In this document: one piece after another, positions 16,178 to 25,840 of the stretch
Numbering within the stretch: the first letter of the stretch is position 1
Layout: the number at the start of each line of letters is the position of its first letter
Source: Methylobacterium tardum
GTDB taxonomy: Bacteria > Pseudomonadota > Alphaproteobacteria > Rhizobiales > Beijerinckiaceae
Length of the DNA: 64,000 nucleotides
Reading direction: 5' to 3'
NCBI RefSeq assembly: GCF_023546765.1
Contig: NZ_CP097484.1
Coordinates: forward strand, 5,029,501 to 5,093,500
Position numbers and translations under genes: made by a program
Notes under the pieces: model-generated
What the model was told of the DNA's origin: nothing
What the model saw: only the letters and a program-made list of their open reading frames with translations
The model's database searches: none

Positions 16178-16752
16178 GCGGCCGTCCCGGAACCGGACTG
16201 GGGAGGGCCCTCGCGGCCCTCCTCACCCTGGCGGGCCTGGGGCTCGCCGCGCAGGCCGCCTGGATCCCCGCCAAGGCCATTCTGGCGCAGGTGCTGCTGG
16301 AGCGCGCCTTCGCCCGCACCCTGGCCGAGGGGCGCCCGATGAAGCCGTGGCCCTGGGCCGATACGGAGCCGGTCGCCCGGCTCGACCTGGCCGGCCGCAG
16401 CTTCGTGGTTCTGCGCGGCGGCAGCGGGCAGGCGCTGGCCTTCGGTCCCGGCCAGCTCGACGGCACGCCCGAGGCCGGTGAGCCCGGCATCGCGGTCTTC
16501 GCCGCGCACCGCGACACGCAGTTCGCGGTGCTGGGGGATCTCGCGCCGGGCGACCCCGTCACGGTCACGCGCCGCGACGGCCGGGCCGTCCGCTTCCGCG
16601 TCACCGGCGCGCGGGTGGCGCCGTGGGATGCGTCGGGGCTCGACCCGCAGGCCCCCGGCCGGCATCTCGCCCTGGTCACCTGCTGGCCGCTCGCGGCCCT
16701 GCGCTCCGGACCCTTGCGGCTGATCGTCGAGGCGGAGGCGGAAACGCCCTGA
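16174..16752 (+). CDS. Class GN sortase
   Basis: A 192-residue sortase of the Gram-negative (GN) class. An N-terminal membrane helix (residues 9-30) precedes the catalytic domain, with His112 in FAAHRDTQF, Cys170 in LVTCWPL and a following arginine (Arg177 or Arg182). CWPL after the catalytic cysteine is typical of this class. It is 4 bp overlapped with the preceding LPQTG/vWA gene, which is therefore its most likely substrate. What GN sortases attach their targets to is not well established. No other LPxTG protein was recognised in the window. Confidence 0.93.
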   Translation: MSGRPGTGLGRALAALLTLAGLGLAAQAAWIPAKAILAQVLLERAFARTLAEGRPMKPWPWADTEPVARLDLAGRSFVVLRGGSGQALAFGPGQLDGTPEAGEPGIAVFAAHRDTQFAVLGDLAPGDPVTVTRRDGRAVRFRVTGARVAPWDASGLDPQAPGRHLALVTCWPLAALRSGPLRLIVEAEAETP

Positions 16753-16788
16753 CGAGCCACAGGGATCGGCACGGCGACGCTTGCGCAA

Positions 16789-17595
16789 ATGTGCGGTTCC
16801 GTGCGGATCTGTGCGGGTCGAGCCCCTGCGAGCCTGCCCGTGAGCGAGATCGAGCTGTCGGAGGCGCAGAGCCGCGCCATTGCCCAGACCGTGCGGGAGG
16901 CCCTGGCTCGTCGCCGCATCTCCCGACAGACCCTGGCCGAGGAGGCCCGGATCAGCCTCTCGACGCTGGAGAAGGCGCTGGCCGGCCGCCGCCCCTTCAC
17001 CCTGGCGACCACGATCCGGCTCGAGGAGGCTCTGGGCCAGTCCCTGCGCCAGGAGACGGGCCGGCCGGCACCGGAGGCGGCGCGCCACGCGCCCGACGCC
17101 CTGGGATCCTACTCGCGGGAGAGCGTGGCCTGGATCGAGGGGCGCTACCTCACCCTGCGGCCCTCTTTCGGCGACGCGGGCGCGATCTTCGCCTACCGGA
17201 CCGAGATCGCCTGGGACGCCGACAGCGCCCGCTTGGTGTTCCGCGAGGCCGAGCGGATCGACGCCCCGTTCGCGCAATCCGGCAGCGTCGCCGTGCCGAG
17301 CCAGTCGGGCATGATCTATCTGGTGACCAACTGGCACGGGCAGCACCGGCTCGCGGTGCTGTGCCGCCCGAACATCCAGGGCGAGATGTACGGGATCCTG
17401 ACGACGCTGGTCGCCGGCCGCGGCACCCAGCTCACGCCGGCCTCCGCGCCGCTGGCGCTGCTTCCCGAGCAGGCGGGCGCGGAGTTCGGCTACGGGCGCA
17501 TCGGGCCGGAGGCGCCGGGCCACGCCCGGTACCGGGACTATCTCCGCCGGGTCCACGAGGACGGCTACGCGACGTTCTTCCCGGGCGCGCTCTAG
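16789..17595 (+). CDS. Helix-turn-helix domain protein (XRE-like) with unknown C-terminal sensor
   Basis: A protein of 251-268 residues, depending on whether translation starts at 16789 (ATG) or 16840 (GTG, VSEIELSEAQ); the latter fits the beginning of the helix-turn-helix better. The N-terminal 70 residues have an XRE/Cro pattern (RQTLAEEARISLSTLEKALA). The C-terminal 170 residues (WIEGRYLTLRPSF; GMIYLVTNWHGQHRLAVLC) look like a beta-rich ligand-binding or dimerisation domain that I do not recognise. It follows the sortase gene by 36 bp on the same strand, so it may be co-transcribed, but the functional link is unknown. Confidence 0.75.
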   Translation: MCGSVRICAGRAPASLPVSEIELSEAQSRAIAQTVREALARRRISRQTLAEEARISLSTLEKALAGRRPFTLATTIRLEEALGQSLRQETGRPAPEAARHAPDALGSYSRESVAWIEGRYLTLRPSFGDAGAIFAYRTEIAWDADSARLVFREAERIDAPFAQSGSVAVPSQSGMIYLVTNWHGQHRLAVLCRPNIQGEMYGILTTLVAGRGTQLTPASAPLALLPEQAGAEFGYGRIGPEAPGHARYRDYLRRVHEDGYATFFPGAL

Positions 17596-17691
17596 CATCA
17601 CGGCGGGGCCTCCTCGACCCGCGCGGGCCTAGGGCTGCGCGCCTGAGGAGATCCATCGTCACGCGTAAAGTCGGCAAACAGTACGCCGCAC

Positions 17692-17805
17692 CGTCATTCC
17701 GGGGCGCCGCAGGCGAGCCCGGAATCCAGAACCGCTGTCGGCGCAGGATCTTGGCGCGGCGGCGGGTCTGGATTCCGGGCTCCGCTGCGCGGCCCCGGAA
17801 TGACG
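17692..17805. repeat. 114-bp palindromic intergenic repeat, copy 2
   Basis: CGTCATTCCGGGG...CCCCGGAATGACG, the same length as copies 1 and 3 and nearly identical to copy 1 over its first 45 bp. It lies between two convergent genes (HTH protein and small hypothetical), where a long hairpin could act as a bidirectional terminator. Confidence 0.88.
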
Positions 17806-17827
17806 GGTCTTCCCCGCCGCCCGGCCG

Positions 17828-18043
17828 CTACAGCCAGCGCTCGCCGAGGTCGGTGGCGTTGCGCGCGGCGATCGGCTGCGTGTCGTCGCCCTCGGCGAAG
17901 ACCACGATGTCGTCGGGACCGACGTCGCGGGTCGCGTAGAAGTCCCAGCGGCGGTGGATCACCCGCGGGCCGCCGAAGATCCGGAACGCGTTCCAGTAGC
18001 GGTCGTCCCGGAAGCCGACATAGTGGACGCAGCGCGTCGCCAC
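17828..18043 (-). CDS. Small conserved-looking hypothetical protein
   Basis: A 71-residue protein with well-ordered composition (CVHYVGFRDDRYWNAFRIFG; IHRRWDFYATRDVGPDDIVVF) that looks real rather than random for this GC content, but I do not recognise the family. It begins with GTG at 18043, 4 bp after the stop of the DCC-family gene, so the two are probably one operon. It is rich in aromatic and charged residues, without signal peptide or membrane segment, so probably cytosolic. The downstream end abuts repeat copy 2. Confidence 0.65.
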   Translation of the reverse strand: MATRCVHYVGFRDDRYWNAFRIFGGPRVIHRRWDFYATRDVGPDDIVVFAEGDDTQPIAARNATDLGERWL

Positions 18044-18047
18044 CGGG

Positions 18048-18455
18048 TCACGCCCCGGATCGCCGGGCGACCAGCCGCGCCAGCCGGGGCCGCACGGTCA
18101 GGGACAGGCGGTAGGCGGCCTCGGCGACCGGCAGCACGGGCCGGACACCCAGCACGCGCCAATCGATCAGCCGTCCGAGCCAGCGCCAGCCCGGCAGACT
18201 CTGCCAGAGGCGCGCAAAGGCCGCCGCGCCGGAGACCAGCTGGCCCTCCGCGGTGCGGACGTGGAAGCGCCGCAGGGCGGCGTCGCGCGGGAGATCCGGC
18301 CCGAGCGCCGGCTCCGGCACGCCGCGGCCGACATCGACGAAGGCGAGCCGCTCCGCGCCCGCGCAGCGGCGGTACTGGTCGATCTCGGCCCGGCACAGCG
18401 GGCAGCCGCCATCGTAGTAGACGCTGAGGGTCTGTCCGGGCGCGTCGTCGCTCAT
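18048..18455 (-). CDS. DCC family thiol-disulfide oxidoreductase-like protein (DUF393)
   Basis: A 135-residue protein with the DUF393 signature YYDGGCPLC, which contains the CxxC-like pair near the N-terminus (about residues 13-21), followed by the conserved RFHVRTAEGQLVSGAAAFARL segment. The family is named for its DCC/DxxCxxC motif and resembles thioredoxin-fold proteins; its physiological substrate is not known. The start at 18455 (MSDDAPG) was chosen over a longer frame because homology starts at LSVYYDGG. It lies 4 bp upstream of the small hypothetical gene and 46 bp from repeat copy 3. Confidence 0.85.
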   Translation of the reverse strand: MSDDAPGQTLSVYYDGGCPLCRAEIDQYRRCAGAERLAFVDVGRGVPEPALGPDLPRDAALRRFHVRTAEGQLVSGAAAFARLWQSLPGWRWLGRLIDWRVLGVRPVLPVAEAAYRLSLTVRPRLARLVARRSGA

Positions 18456-18500
18456 GGCCGGTCTCGAAGCCCCCTCCCCATCCCCGGCCTGCAGCGCCAC

Positions 18501-18614
18501 CGTCATCCCGGGGCCGCGCAGCGGAGCCCGGGATCCAGACCCGCCGAGGTGCCGATGATTTGCTCCGACAGTGGTTCTGGATCCCGGGCTCGCCTGCGGC
18601 GCCCCGGGATGACG
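18501..18614. repeat. 114-bp palindromic intergenic repeat, copy 3
   Basis: CGTCATCCCGGGG...CCCCGGGATGACG, again exactly 114 bp. It carries compensating T-to-C and A-to-G changes in both terminal arms relative to copy 2, so pairing is preserved. It lies between msrA (stop at 18639) and the DCC gene (start at 18455), both on the minus strand, and could terminate the msr operon. Confidence 0.88.
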
Positions 18615-18638
18615 GCGCCCCCAAGGTGCGCCGGTTCC

Positions 18639-19144
18639 TCAGGCCGCGTCGGAGCGTTGCGGCAGCCGCCAGCCCGGCCGCACGAAGTGGCAGGTGTAGC
18701 CGTTCGGAATCCGCTCCAGGTAATCCTGGTGCTCGGGCTCCGCCTCCCAGAAATCGCCCGCCGGCGCGACCTCGGTCACGACCTTGCCCGGCCAGAGGCC
18801 CGACGCGTCGACATCCGCGATCGTGTCCTCGGCGACCCGCTTCTGCTCGGGCGTGACGTAGAAGATCGCGGAGCGGTAGCTCAGGCCGCGGTCGTTGCCC
18901 TGGCGGTTCGGCGTGGTCGGGTCGTGGATCTGGAAGAAGAATTCGAGCAGGCGGCGGAAGCTGATCGTCGCGGGATCGAACGTGATCTCGATCCCCTCCG
19001 CATGCGTGCCGTGGTTGCGGTAGGTCGCGTGCGGGACGTCCCCGCCCGTGTAGCCGACCCGGGTCGAGACCACGCCGGGCAGCTTGCGGATCAGATCCTG
19101 CATGCCCCAGAAGCAGCCGCCGGCGAGAACTGCGCGTTCGATGC

Positions 19145-19148
<4 letters not shown>
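18639..19148 (-). CDS. msrA: Peptide methionine-(S)-S-oxide reductase MsrA
   Basis: A 169-residue MsrA that reduces the S epimer of methionine sulfoxide. The catalytic Cys12 lies in AGGCFWG, and the conserved segments [20 protein letters not shown] and [20 protein letters not shown] are complete. There is no export signal, so it acts in the cytosol. The C-terminal extension lacks the usual resolving cysteines seen in longer MsrA proteins. The gene starts inside the end of msrB (4-bp ATGA overlap), giving translational coupling and coordinated repair of both sulfoxide epimers. Confidence 0.95.
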
Positions 19149-19594
<446 letters not shown>

Positions 19595-19713
19595 GGCGGA
19601 CGTCCTTTGTTGCCGCCAAGATGGTGAGCGCGTGCCGGGTTGTCGAGCGGGCGACCGCGCCGCAGCCCGGCCCGCGCGGGCGTTGCGGCCTCACCGATCC
19701 CGGTGCGGCCCGC

Positions 19714-20100
19714 TCAGGCGCGGCTCTCGGCGAGAATCGCGGTCAGGGCGCGCACCAGCTCCCGCGCGAGGAACGGCTTCTCCAGCCGCGGCCGGTCCCG
19801 GTAGATCGAGGTATCGGCGAGGCGCACATCGCCCGTGGCGAACAGGTATGGCACCCCCAGCGCTCCCAGCCGGTCGGCGAGCGGGTAGGCGTCATCGCCC
19901 GCCCCGGGATTGACGTCGAGCACCGCCACGTCGGGGCGGCGCGCCTCGATCAGGTCCAGGGCCTTGTCCACGCTCGGCACCGGGCCCAGCACCTCGGACC
20001 CGGCCGCCAGCAGCCAGCGCTTCACCTCGCTGGCGATCAGGTACTCGTCCTCGGCGACCAGGACGCGGCGACCGGTCAGGGGAGCATCAGCGCGGGACAT
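19714..20100 (-). CDS. Stand-alone response regulator (REC domain)
   Basis: A 128-residue single-domain receiver. The acidic pocket is AEDE near residue 16, the phosphoacceptor aspartate is in VAVLDVN, the switch threonine in FATGD and the conserved lysine in LEKPF. There is no output domain, so it probably works as a phosphate sink, a phosphorelay intermediate or an HWE-kinase partner. It lies 62 bp downstream of the large CheB-CheR-PAS-HWE kinase gene on the same strand, which makes that kinase its likely phosphodonor. Single-domain receivers paired with HWE kinases are common in Rhizobiales. Confidence 0.9.
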   Translation of the reverse strand: MSRADAPLTGRRVLVAEDEYLIASEVKRWLLAAGSEVLGPVPSVDKALDLIEARRPDVAVLDVNPGAGDDAYPLADRLGALGVPYLFATGDVRLADTSIYRDRPRLEKPFLARELVRALTAILAESRA

Positions 20101-20162
20101 GGGCTCTCCCGGGGGGAACGATCAGGACGTACAAGGTTCAACAGGACGGCGTGGCCGAGGGT

Positions 20163-23100
20163 TCACACCGGTGAGGACACCGGCATCTCGATCCGGCAGC
20201 GCACGCCGTCCGATTCGAGGACGTACGCGACCTCGGCCTGCAGCGCGTAGGCGAGCGCCTCCTGGATCAGCTCCGTGCCGTAGCCGCGCCGGGGCGCCGC
20301 GTCCCGTGGGATGGCGACCCCGCTCTCGATCCAGCTCAGCGCGAGCCGTTGGCCCGCGCGCGGGTCCTGCGCGACGTCCCACGTGACCGACAGGCGCCCG
20401 GAGCCGTCCCTCAGGGCGCCGTACTTCACCGCATTGGTGGTGAGCTCGTGCAGGGCCAGGGCGAAGTTCTGCACCTGCCGCGCCCTGAGCCGGACCTCCG
20501 GTCCTTCGATCGCGACGGCCGGTGAGGCCTCGTCGGTGTAGGCGGCCAGCTCGGCCCGCACCAAGTCGCCGACCGCGACGGTGTCGTTGCCGCCCTGGCT
20601 GAGCAGGGCCTGGGCCCGGCCGAGGGCCTGCAGCCGTTCCTCGAACGCCTCCACCGATCCGCCCTGCTTCACCGTCCGGTCGGCGACGGCCGAGACCACG
20701 CCGAGCAGGTTGCGCGCCCGGTGCTGCAGCTCGTTGACCAGGACCTCCTGCCGGGCCTGGAGCTGGCGGATGGCGTCGATGTCGGTCGAGGTGCCGAGCC
20801 ACTCCAGGGCGCGGCCCGCGGCGTCCCGCACCGGCAGCGAGCGGGTATGATGCCAGAGCCAAGCCCCGTCGGCGGCGCGGCGCACGCGGTACTCGACATT
20901 GAGAACCCCATCGGGTCCGGCCCGGTCCCAGGCCTCCAGGGCGGCGCCGCGGTCATCCGGGTGCACGGCCTCGAGCCAGCCCATGCCGGTGCTCTCCTCC
21001 TGGGTCTGCCCGGTGAAGGACAGCCATTGCGGGCTGCCCCAGGTCCATTGGCCATCGTCGGCCGAGCGCCAGACGAGCTGCGGGATGCCCTCGATCAGCG
21101 CGCGCTGGCGCGTCTCGCTGGCGCGCAGGGCCTCGTGGGTCTCCCGCCGGTTCGTGGTGTCCTGGCCGATCTTCAGGAAGCCGCGGAGCGACCCGTCCGC
21201 GTGATGCAGGGCCCGGGTCGTGCCCTCGATGAACACGCGCGCGCCGTCCTTGCGCAAGTGCCAGCGGACATTGAGCGCCGAGCCCTCCCGGCGCGCCTCC
21301 TCCAGCTCCTTCTCGTCCTCCCCGTGCCGCCGGTCCGCCGGCGTGTACAGGATGCTGCCGGTCTGCCCGATGGCCTCGTCGGCGGTCCAGCCAAACACAG
21401 CCTCGGCGCTCGGATACCAGTCGGTGATCCGGTTCTCGGGATCGACGGTGAAGATGGCGTAGTCCCGGGCGTTCTCGGCGACGAGGCGGAAGCGTTCCTG
21501 GCTCTCGCGCAGGTCGGTCTCGGCCCGCTTGCGCGCCGTGATGTCGGCGAAGGTGATGACCACGCCGGCGATGAAATTGTCGATGCTCCGGTAGGGCAGG
21601 ACCCGCACCATGTAGTGCGCGCCCGTCACCACGCTCTCGATTTCCCGCTCGGCCGCCGCCAGGGTCCGCAGCACCCGCCGGGCGTCGGCCTGGAGGTCGT
21701 CGTAGGCGAGGCGCGACTTGATGTGGCCGATCGGGCGGCCGGCATCGGTCTCGGCGAGGTGGAAGATCTCGGTGACCGCCGGGGTGTAGTTCGTCACCCG
21801 CAGCTCGTTGTCGAGGAAGATCGTGGCGATCTGCGTGCTCTCGAGGAAGTTCTTCAGGTCGCTGTTGGTCCGGCCGAGTTCCTGCACCCGCAGGCTGAGC
21901 TCGCCATTGACGGTGGTCAATTCCTCGTTGAGCGACTGCAGCTCCTCCTTGGAGGTCTGCAACTCCTCGTTGGCGGATTGCAGCTCCTCATTGAGAGACT
22001 GGTACTCCTCGTTGGAGGCCTTCAGCTCCTCGCTGGTGGTCTCGGCCTCCTCGGCGGTCGCCTGGAGCCGCTCCCGGGTCTCGCGCAGCTCGGCTTCGAG
22101 CTGCTGGATATAGGCCTGCTGGTCGGAGGAGGCGGTCGTGGCCGCGATCTGCTCCGGTCCCGGCGCCGCGTGCCCGTCCTTGAACAGGACGAAGTAGCTC
22201 CGCACCGGTCCGGACGCGTGCTTGACCGGCTCGACCACGAGGTCGGCGACCAGGCTGTGGCCGTTGAGCCCGATGCGCCGGTTCTCGAGCTCGACGGTCT
22301 CCTCCGCCTCGGCGGCCCGCGACAGCGCCTCGCGCACGTCAAAGCGCAGGTCGGGGTGGATCAGTTGCAGGAGGTTCAGCGTCGCCGCCCCGCCGACCGG
22401 ATCGAGGTAGCGGCCCGTCCGGGCGGAGAAATGCAGGACGTTGTAGCCCTCATCGAGGATCACGTAGGCCGGCGCGTAGCGCTCCGCGAAGCGCTCGGCC
22501 CGCTGCGCCAGCGACGGCTCGATCGTGCTGGGCGGGGCGTTGCGCGCGGGCAGCTTCTCGGCGGGCAGCGACGCCACCGTGAACGGGAAGTTGGGCAGCA
22601 GCCGGTTGGGCGCTTCGAGCCGGCGGAACACCCGTGAGCGGTTCTCGAGCGGGGCGAACAGGTTCGTGTGGCGGGAGACGTTCTCGGAATTGCCCAGGAA
22701 CAGCACGCCGTCCGGCCGCAGCGCGAAGTGGAACAGCGGGATCACTTGGTTCTGCAGCTCGGCGTCGAGATAGATCAGCAGGTTGCGGCAGGAGACGATG
22801 TCGAGGCGTGAGAACGGGGCGTCCTTGATGATGCTGTGCTGGGAGAAGATGCACATCTCCCGCAGCTCCTTGACCACGCAGTAGGTGTTGCCTTCCTTGA
22901 CGAACCAGCGCGCCAGCCGCTCCGGCGACATGTCGTCGGCGATCGTGGCCGCGTAGCGCGCGGCGCGCGCCGCCGCGAGCGCCCGGCCGTCGAGGTCCGT
23001 GGCGAAGATCTGCACCAGCGGCGCGTCGCCGAGGGTGGCCATGTGCTCGCGCAGCAGGATGCCGAGGGAATAGGCCTCCTCGCCGGTGGAACAGCCGATC

Positions 23101-24051
23101 ACCCAGACCCGAGGCGGTCGTTCTGCGTCTTGCCGGCGAACAGCTTCGGGACGACCTCGCGGGCGAGCAGGTCGAACTCGTGCGGATCGCGGAAGAATTG
23201 CGTGACGCCGATCAGGAGATCGTTGAACAGCTCCTGGGCCTCGTCGGGCCGTTCGCGCAGCAGGTCCAGATAGGCGCCGATGGAGGTCACCTGGACGACC
23301 TGCACCCGCCGCTGGACCCGGCGCAGGAAGGTGCCGGGCTTGTAGCCGTGGAAGTCGTGTCCGGTCCGCTTGCGCAGGACCGCCGCGATGCTTGCCAGCG
23401 CCGCCGAGACATCCGCGTCGTCGGGCCGGGCAAGCCCGGCGGCGGCGGGTCGGACTGGCGGACGCCATCCTTGATCCGCTCGGCGAGCTGATCGATCGGC
23501 AGAACCGCGTCGGCCAGGGCGGCGGGATGATTGCTGCGCGCGAGCTCGCTGGACCGGGATTCCTCCGTCTCCTCCGCGAGCGCCAGTCCGCCCGCCGCCT
23601 TCACGGCCTTGAGGCCGAGCGTGCCGTCGGCGCCGGTGCCGGCCAGGATGACCGCGATGCTGTGGCCGTCCTCGTCGCTGGCCAGCGCCACCAGGAAGCT
23701 GTCGATGGTTCCGCGCGCCCCGGGCTGCTCCTCGGCGGGCTGGACCCGGAACCGGCCGTTCTCCAGGCTCACGATCACGTCCGGATCGGGCAGGTAGGTT
23801 TTTCCCGGCTCGAGCGGAGCATCGGGCGCGATCGGGCTCGGCACATGGCCGGCCTCGCGCAGGGCCTGCATGAACGGCTCCGTGTCCAGCGCCTCCCGGT
23901 GCTGCAGCACGATGACCAGCGCCATGTCGGATTGCGGCGTCAGCGCGCGCAGGAGTTGCAGCAGCGGCTGCGGGCTCGCGGCCGAGGCACAGACCGCGAC
24001 GACGGCGGGCCGGCCGTCGGGGGCGGCCGCATCGGGGGAGGCTGTCACCAT
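20163..24051 (-). pseudogene. CheB-CheR-PAS-HWE histidine kinase 1 (two single-base frameshifts)
   Basis: One gene read in three frames, restored to about 1296 residues by adding one base near 23418-23430 and one near 23108-23120. The order is a CheB methylesterase domain (SIAVILAGTGADG), a CheR methyltransferase (HDFHGYKPGTF; VWVIGCSTGEEAYSLG), a long coiled coil of repeated SLNEELQSANEELQ units, three PAS domains (one has SAEAVFGWTADEAIGQ), and a C-terminal HWE kinase with phospho-histidine in NELQHRARNLL and an N-box HELTTNAVKYGAL. It is cytosolic, without membrane helices. The start at 24051 (MVTASPD) is tentative. It follows a stand-alone CheB gene and precedes a receiver gene. If the shifts are sequencing errors the kinase is intact. 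Confidence 0.85.
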
Positions 24052-24160
24052 CGCGGCGCTGATCCGGGGCTCATGGACGCGTGCGGACGGGCGGTCGTTA
24101 CCCGCCAGAATGGGGGCCAAGACCCCGCTCCTGTCGCGGACATTGCAGCCGGCGTGCGCA

Positions 24161-25183
24161 TCACTCCTCCTGTGCTCCCTCATTACCCGAGGGCTCGGGC
24201 GAGGGAAGCGTCTGCAGCACGGCTTTTCGGATCGTCTCGGCATAGGCGCGGTACTCGGCCGCGCGCTCGTCGTACATCTCGGCCAGCGCCCGCCGCCCGG
24301 CCTCGCGGCCGTCGGCGGCCATGCGCCGGACGAGCTCGGCCCGCTCCTCGATGATGCGCAAAGCCACCCGCATGGCCTCGTCGACCGAGTTCTCCTGCTC
24401 CTTGGCGACGAGCTCGGCCGTGTAGCCGTGGCCGACCTGACAGCGGAAGCGGAGCGGCTTGCCGTCCTTCATCGTCGAGAGGACGCCGCCGCATTGCGGG
24501 CACGAGAGGGCGGCGGGGCTGCCCAGACGGCCGATCACGTCACTGTCGACCCGGGCGCCCGCCGCGATGTCGACCTCCAGCCGCAGCTCCGGCGGCACCG
24601 GCCGCGGCGGGCCAGCGGGGTCGCGCACGAGATCGGCGAGGACGTCGCCGATGCGGGTCGCCGACAGGGTGAGATCGACCTCCAGGGCCGAGAGCGCGCT
24701 GCGCGGCATCTCGTCGGCAATGGCGTCGGTCGGATCCTGCACGAGGGCGAGGCCGCCGCAGCGCTTGATCGCGTCCAGGCCGGCGGTCCCGTCGTTGAGG
24801 AGGCCGCTCAGGAGCACGCCGATCACCCGGGGGCCATACGACACGGCGGCCGAGCGGAACAGCGGATCGATCGACGGTCGCGCCATGTTCTCGCGGGGGC
24901 CGCGCCCGAGCCGGATCCGTCCGTCCGCCAGGATGAGGTGGTAGTCCGGCACGCCGAGGTAGATGTTGCCGGGGGTGATCGCCATGCCGTCCGCCGCCGG
25001 ATGGACCGGCATGTGGGCCGCCGCGGCCGTCACGGTCGCGAGCAGGCCGAGGCTCCGGGCCGGGATGTGGACCACGACGAACACCGCCGCCGGCAGATCC
25101 TTCGGTAGCGTGCCCAGGATCGTCTTGAGCGGCAGGGTCGCACCGGACGAGCCGCCGATGACGATGATGTCGCGATTGGTCAT
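24161..25183 (-). CDS. Chemotaxis response-type methylesterase CheB domain with zinc ribbon
   Basis: A 340-residue protein. Residues 5-185 form a CheB methylesterase domain, with the catalytic serine in VIGGSSGATL, the histidine in VVHIPARSLG and the aspartate in the LSGLLNDGTAGLDA loop. The C-terminus carries a zinc-ribbon-like CPQCGG...RCQVGHGY followed by a helical tail (MRVALRIIEERAELVRRMAA). The N-terminal receiver of classical CheB is missing, so phosphorylation cannot activate it directly. The start at 25183 is preceded by GGAGGAG; its stop lies 110 bp before the presumed start of the CheB-CheR kinase. Possible roles are receptor de-amidation or a non-chemotactic pathway. Confidence 0.9.
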   Translation of the reverse strand: MTNRDIIVIGGSSGATLPLKTILGTLPKDLPAAVFVVVHIPARSLGLLATVTAAAAHMPVHPAADGMAITPGNIYLGVPDYHLILADGRIRLGRGPRENMARPSIDPLFRSAAVSYGPRVIGVLLSGLLNDGTAGLDAIKRCGGLALVQDPTDAIADEMPRSALSALEVDLTLSATRIGDVLADLVRDPAGPPRPVPPELRLEVDIAAGARVDSDVIGRLGSPAALSCPQCGGVLSTMKDGKPLRFRCQVGHGYTAELVAKEQENSVDEAMRVALRIIEERAELVRRMAADGREAGRRALAEMYDERAAEYRAYAETIRKAVLQTLPSPEPSGNEGAQEE

Positions 25184-25515
25184 GCTACGCCGCTCCTCCA
25201 CGCCCGGGGGGAACACTGCGGCGGGCGGCTTGGATCTCCAGGCGGATCATGGCGCGGTCTGTTCCAGAAGCGCGCGCGACCGCCGGATCGCCTCCCGGGC
25301 GCTCTCAATCAACCACCGGTCGTACGCGGCCGGGGACCGGAGCGGCGATCAGGTCCGGCAAGAGAGCCTCCGTGAGAGCCTCCGTGCGACCAGGGAGAAG
25401 ACCGTCCCGCTCAGCCACGACGATCCGGGTGTGCCATCGACGCTCGAGCGGGAGCATGCGCCGCCTCAGCCGGGAAGTCCAATCCGGCTCCTGCGTCCCC
25501 GTCAGAGCGCGCGCT
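25184..25515. other. Intergenic region without a supported gene
   Basis: These 332 bp separate the CheB gene from a small coiled-coil protein gene. An open frame crosses it on the minus strand, but its translation has no recognisable order and lacks a ribosome-binding site. I see no repeat here. Confidence 0.5.
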
Positions 25516-25779
25516 CTAGGAGCCTTCCAGCCTGCGGATTGCCCGCAGGATCTCCGCGCGGTGCGCGTGCCACTGCAGGAGCGTCTGGCGCAGGCGATCC
25601 AGGAGTTCCTCGGCGCGGCCGGTGTCATGCCCGCGCAGGCGCATCCTCTGGATCCGCAATTCCTGCGCGGTGATCCGCATCTGGCCCGCGGCGATGTCCT
25701 GCTCGGCCTTGGCGAGGTGCGCCCGCTCCTGGTCCAGACTGAGCATGCGGTGCGCCCGCGTTTCCCGACGGCGCAGCAT
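25516..25779 (-). CDS. Small helical (coiled-coil) hypothetical protein
   Basis: An 87-residue protein made almost entirely of charged and leucine-rich helix (SLDQERAHLAKAEQDIAAGQ; RAEELLDRLRQTLLQWHAHR) with heptad spacing, so a short coiled-coil dimer is likely. I do not recognise a family. Translation may start at ATG 25779 or, more conservatively, at ATG 25746 (MLSLDQE). It is soluble, with no signal peptide. It lies between the CheB gene and ruvB, 61 bp downstream of the ruvB stop on the same strand. Similar small helical proteins occur near signalling genes in Methylobacterium, but no function is assigned. Confidence 0.6.
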   Translation of the reverse strand: MLRRRETRAHRMLSLDQERAHLAKAEQDIAAGQMRITAQELRIQRMRLRGHDTGRAEELLDRLRQTLLQWHAHRAEILRAIRRLEGS

Positions 25780-25840
25780 CAACCGCCGCCGGCCCCGCCG
25801 GGATCCGGTGCTCCCTACCCCGGCGCGCTCGGTCCCGGCG

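Noticed and set aside
24045..24161. ATG at 24161 (TGATG overlap with the CheB stop) as the start of the CheB-CheR kinase
   Set aside because: It has a good ribosome-binding sequence, but its frame stops after 38 codons and does not match the CheB frame, which fits ATG 24051. A further frameshift would be needed to connect them.
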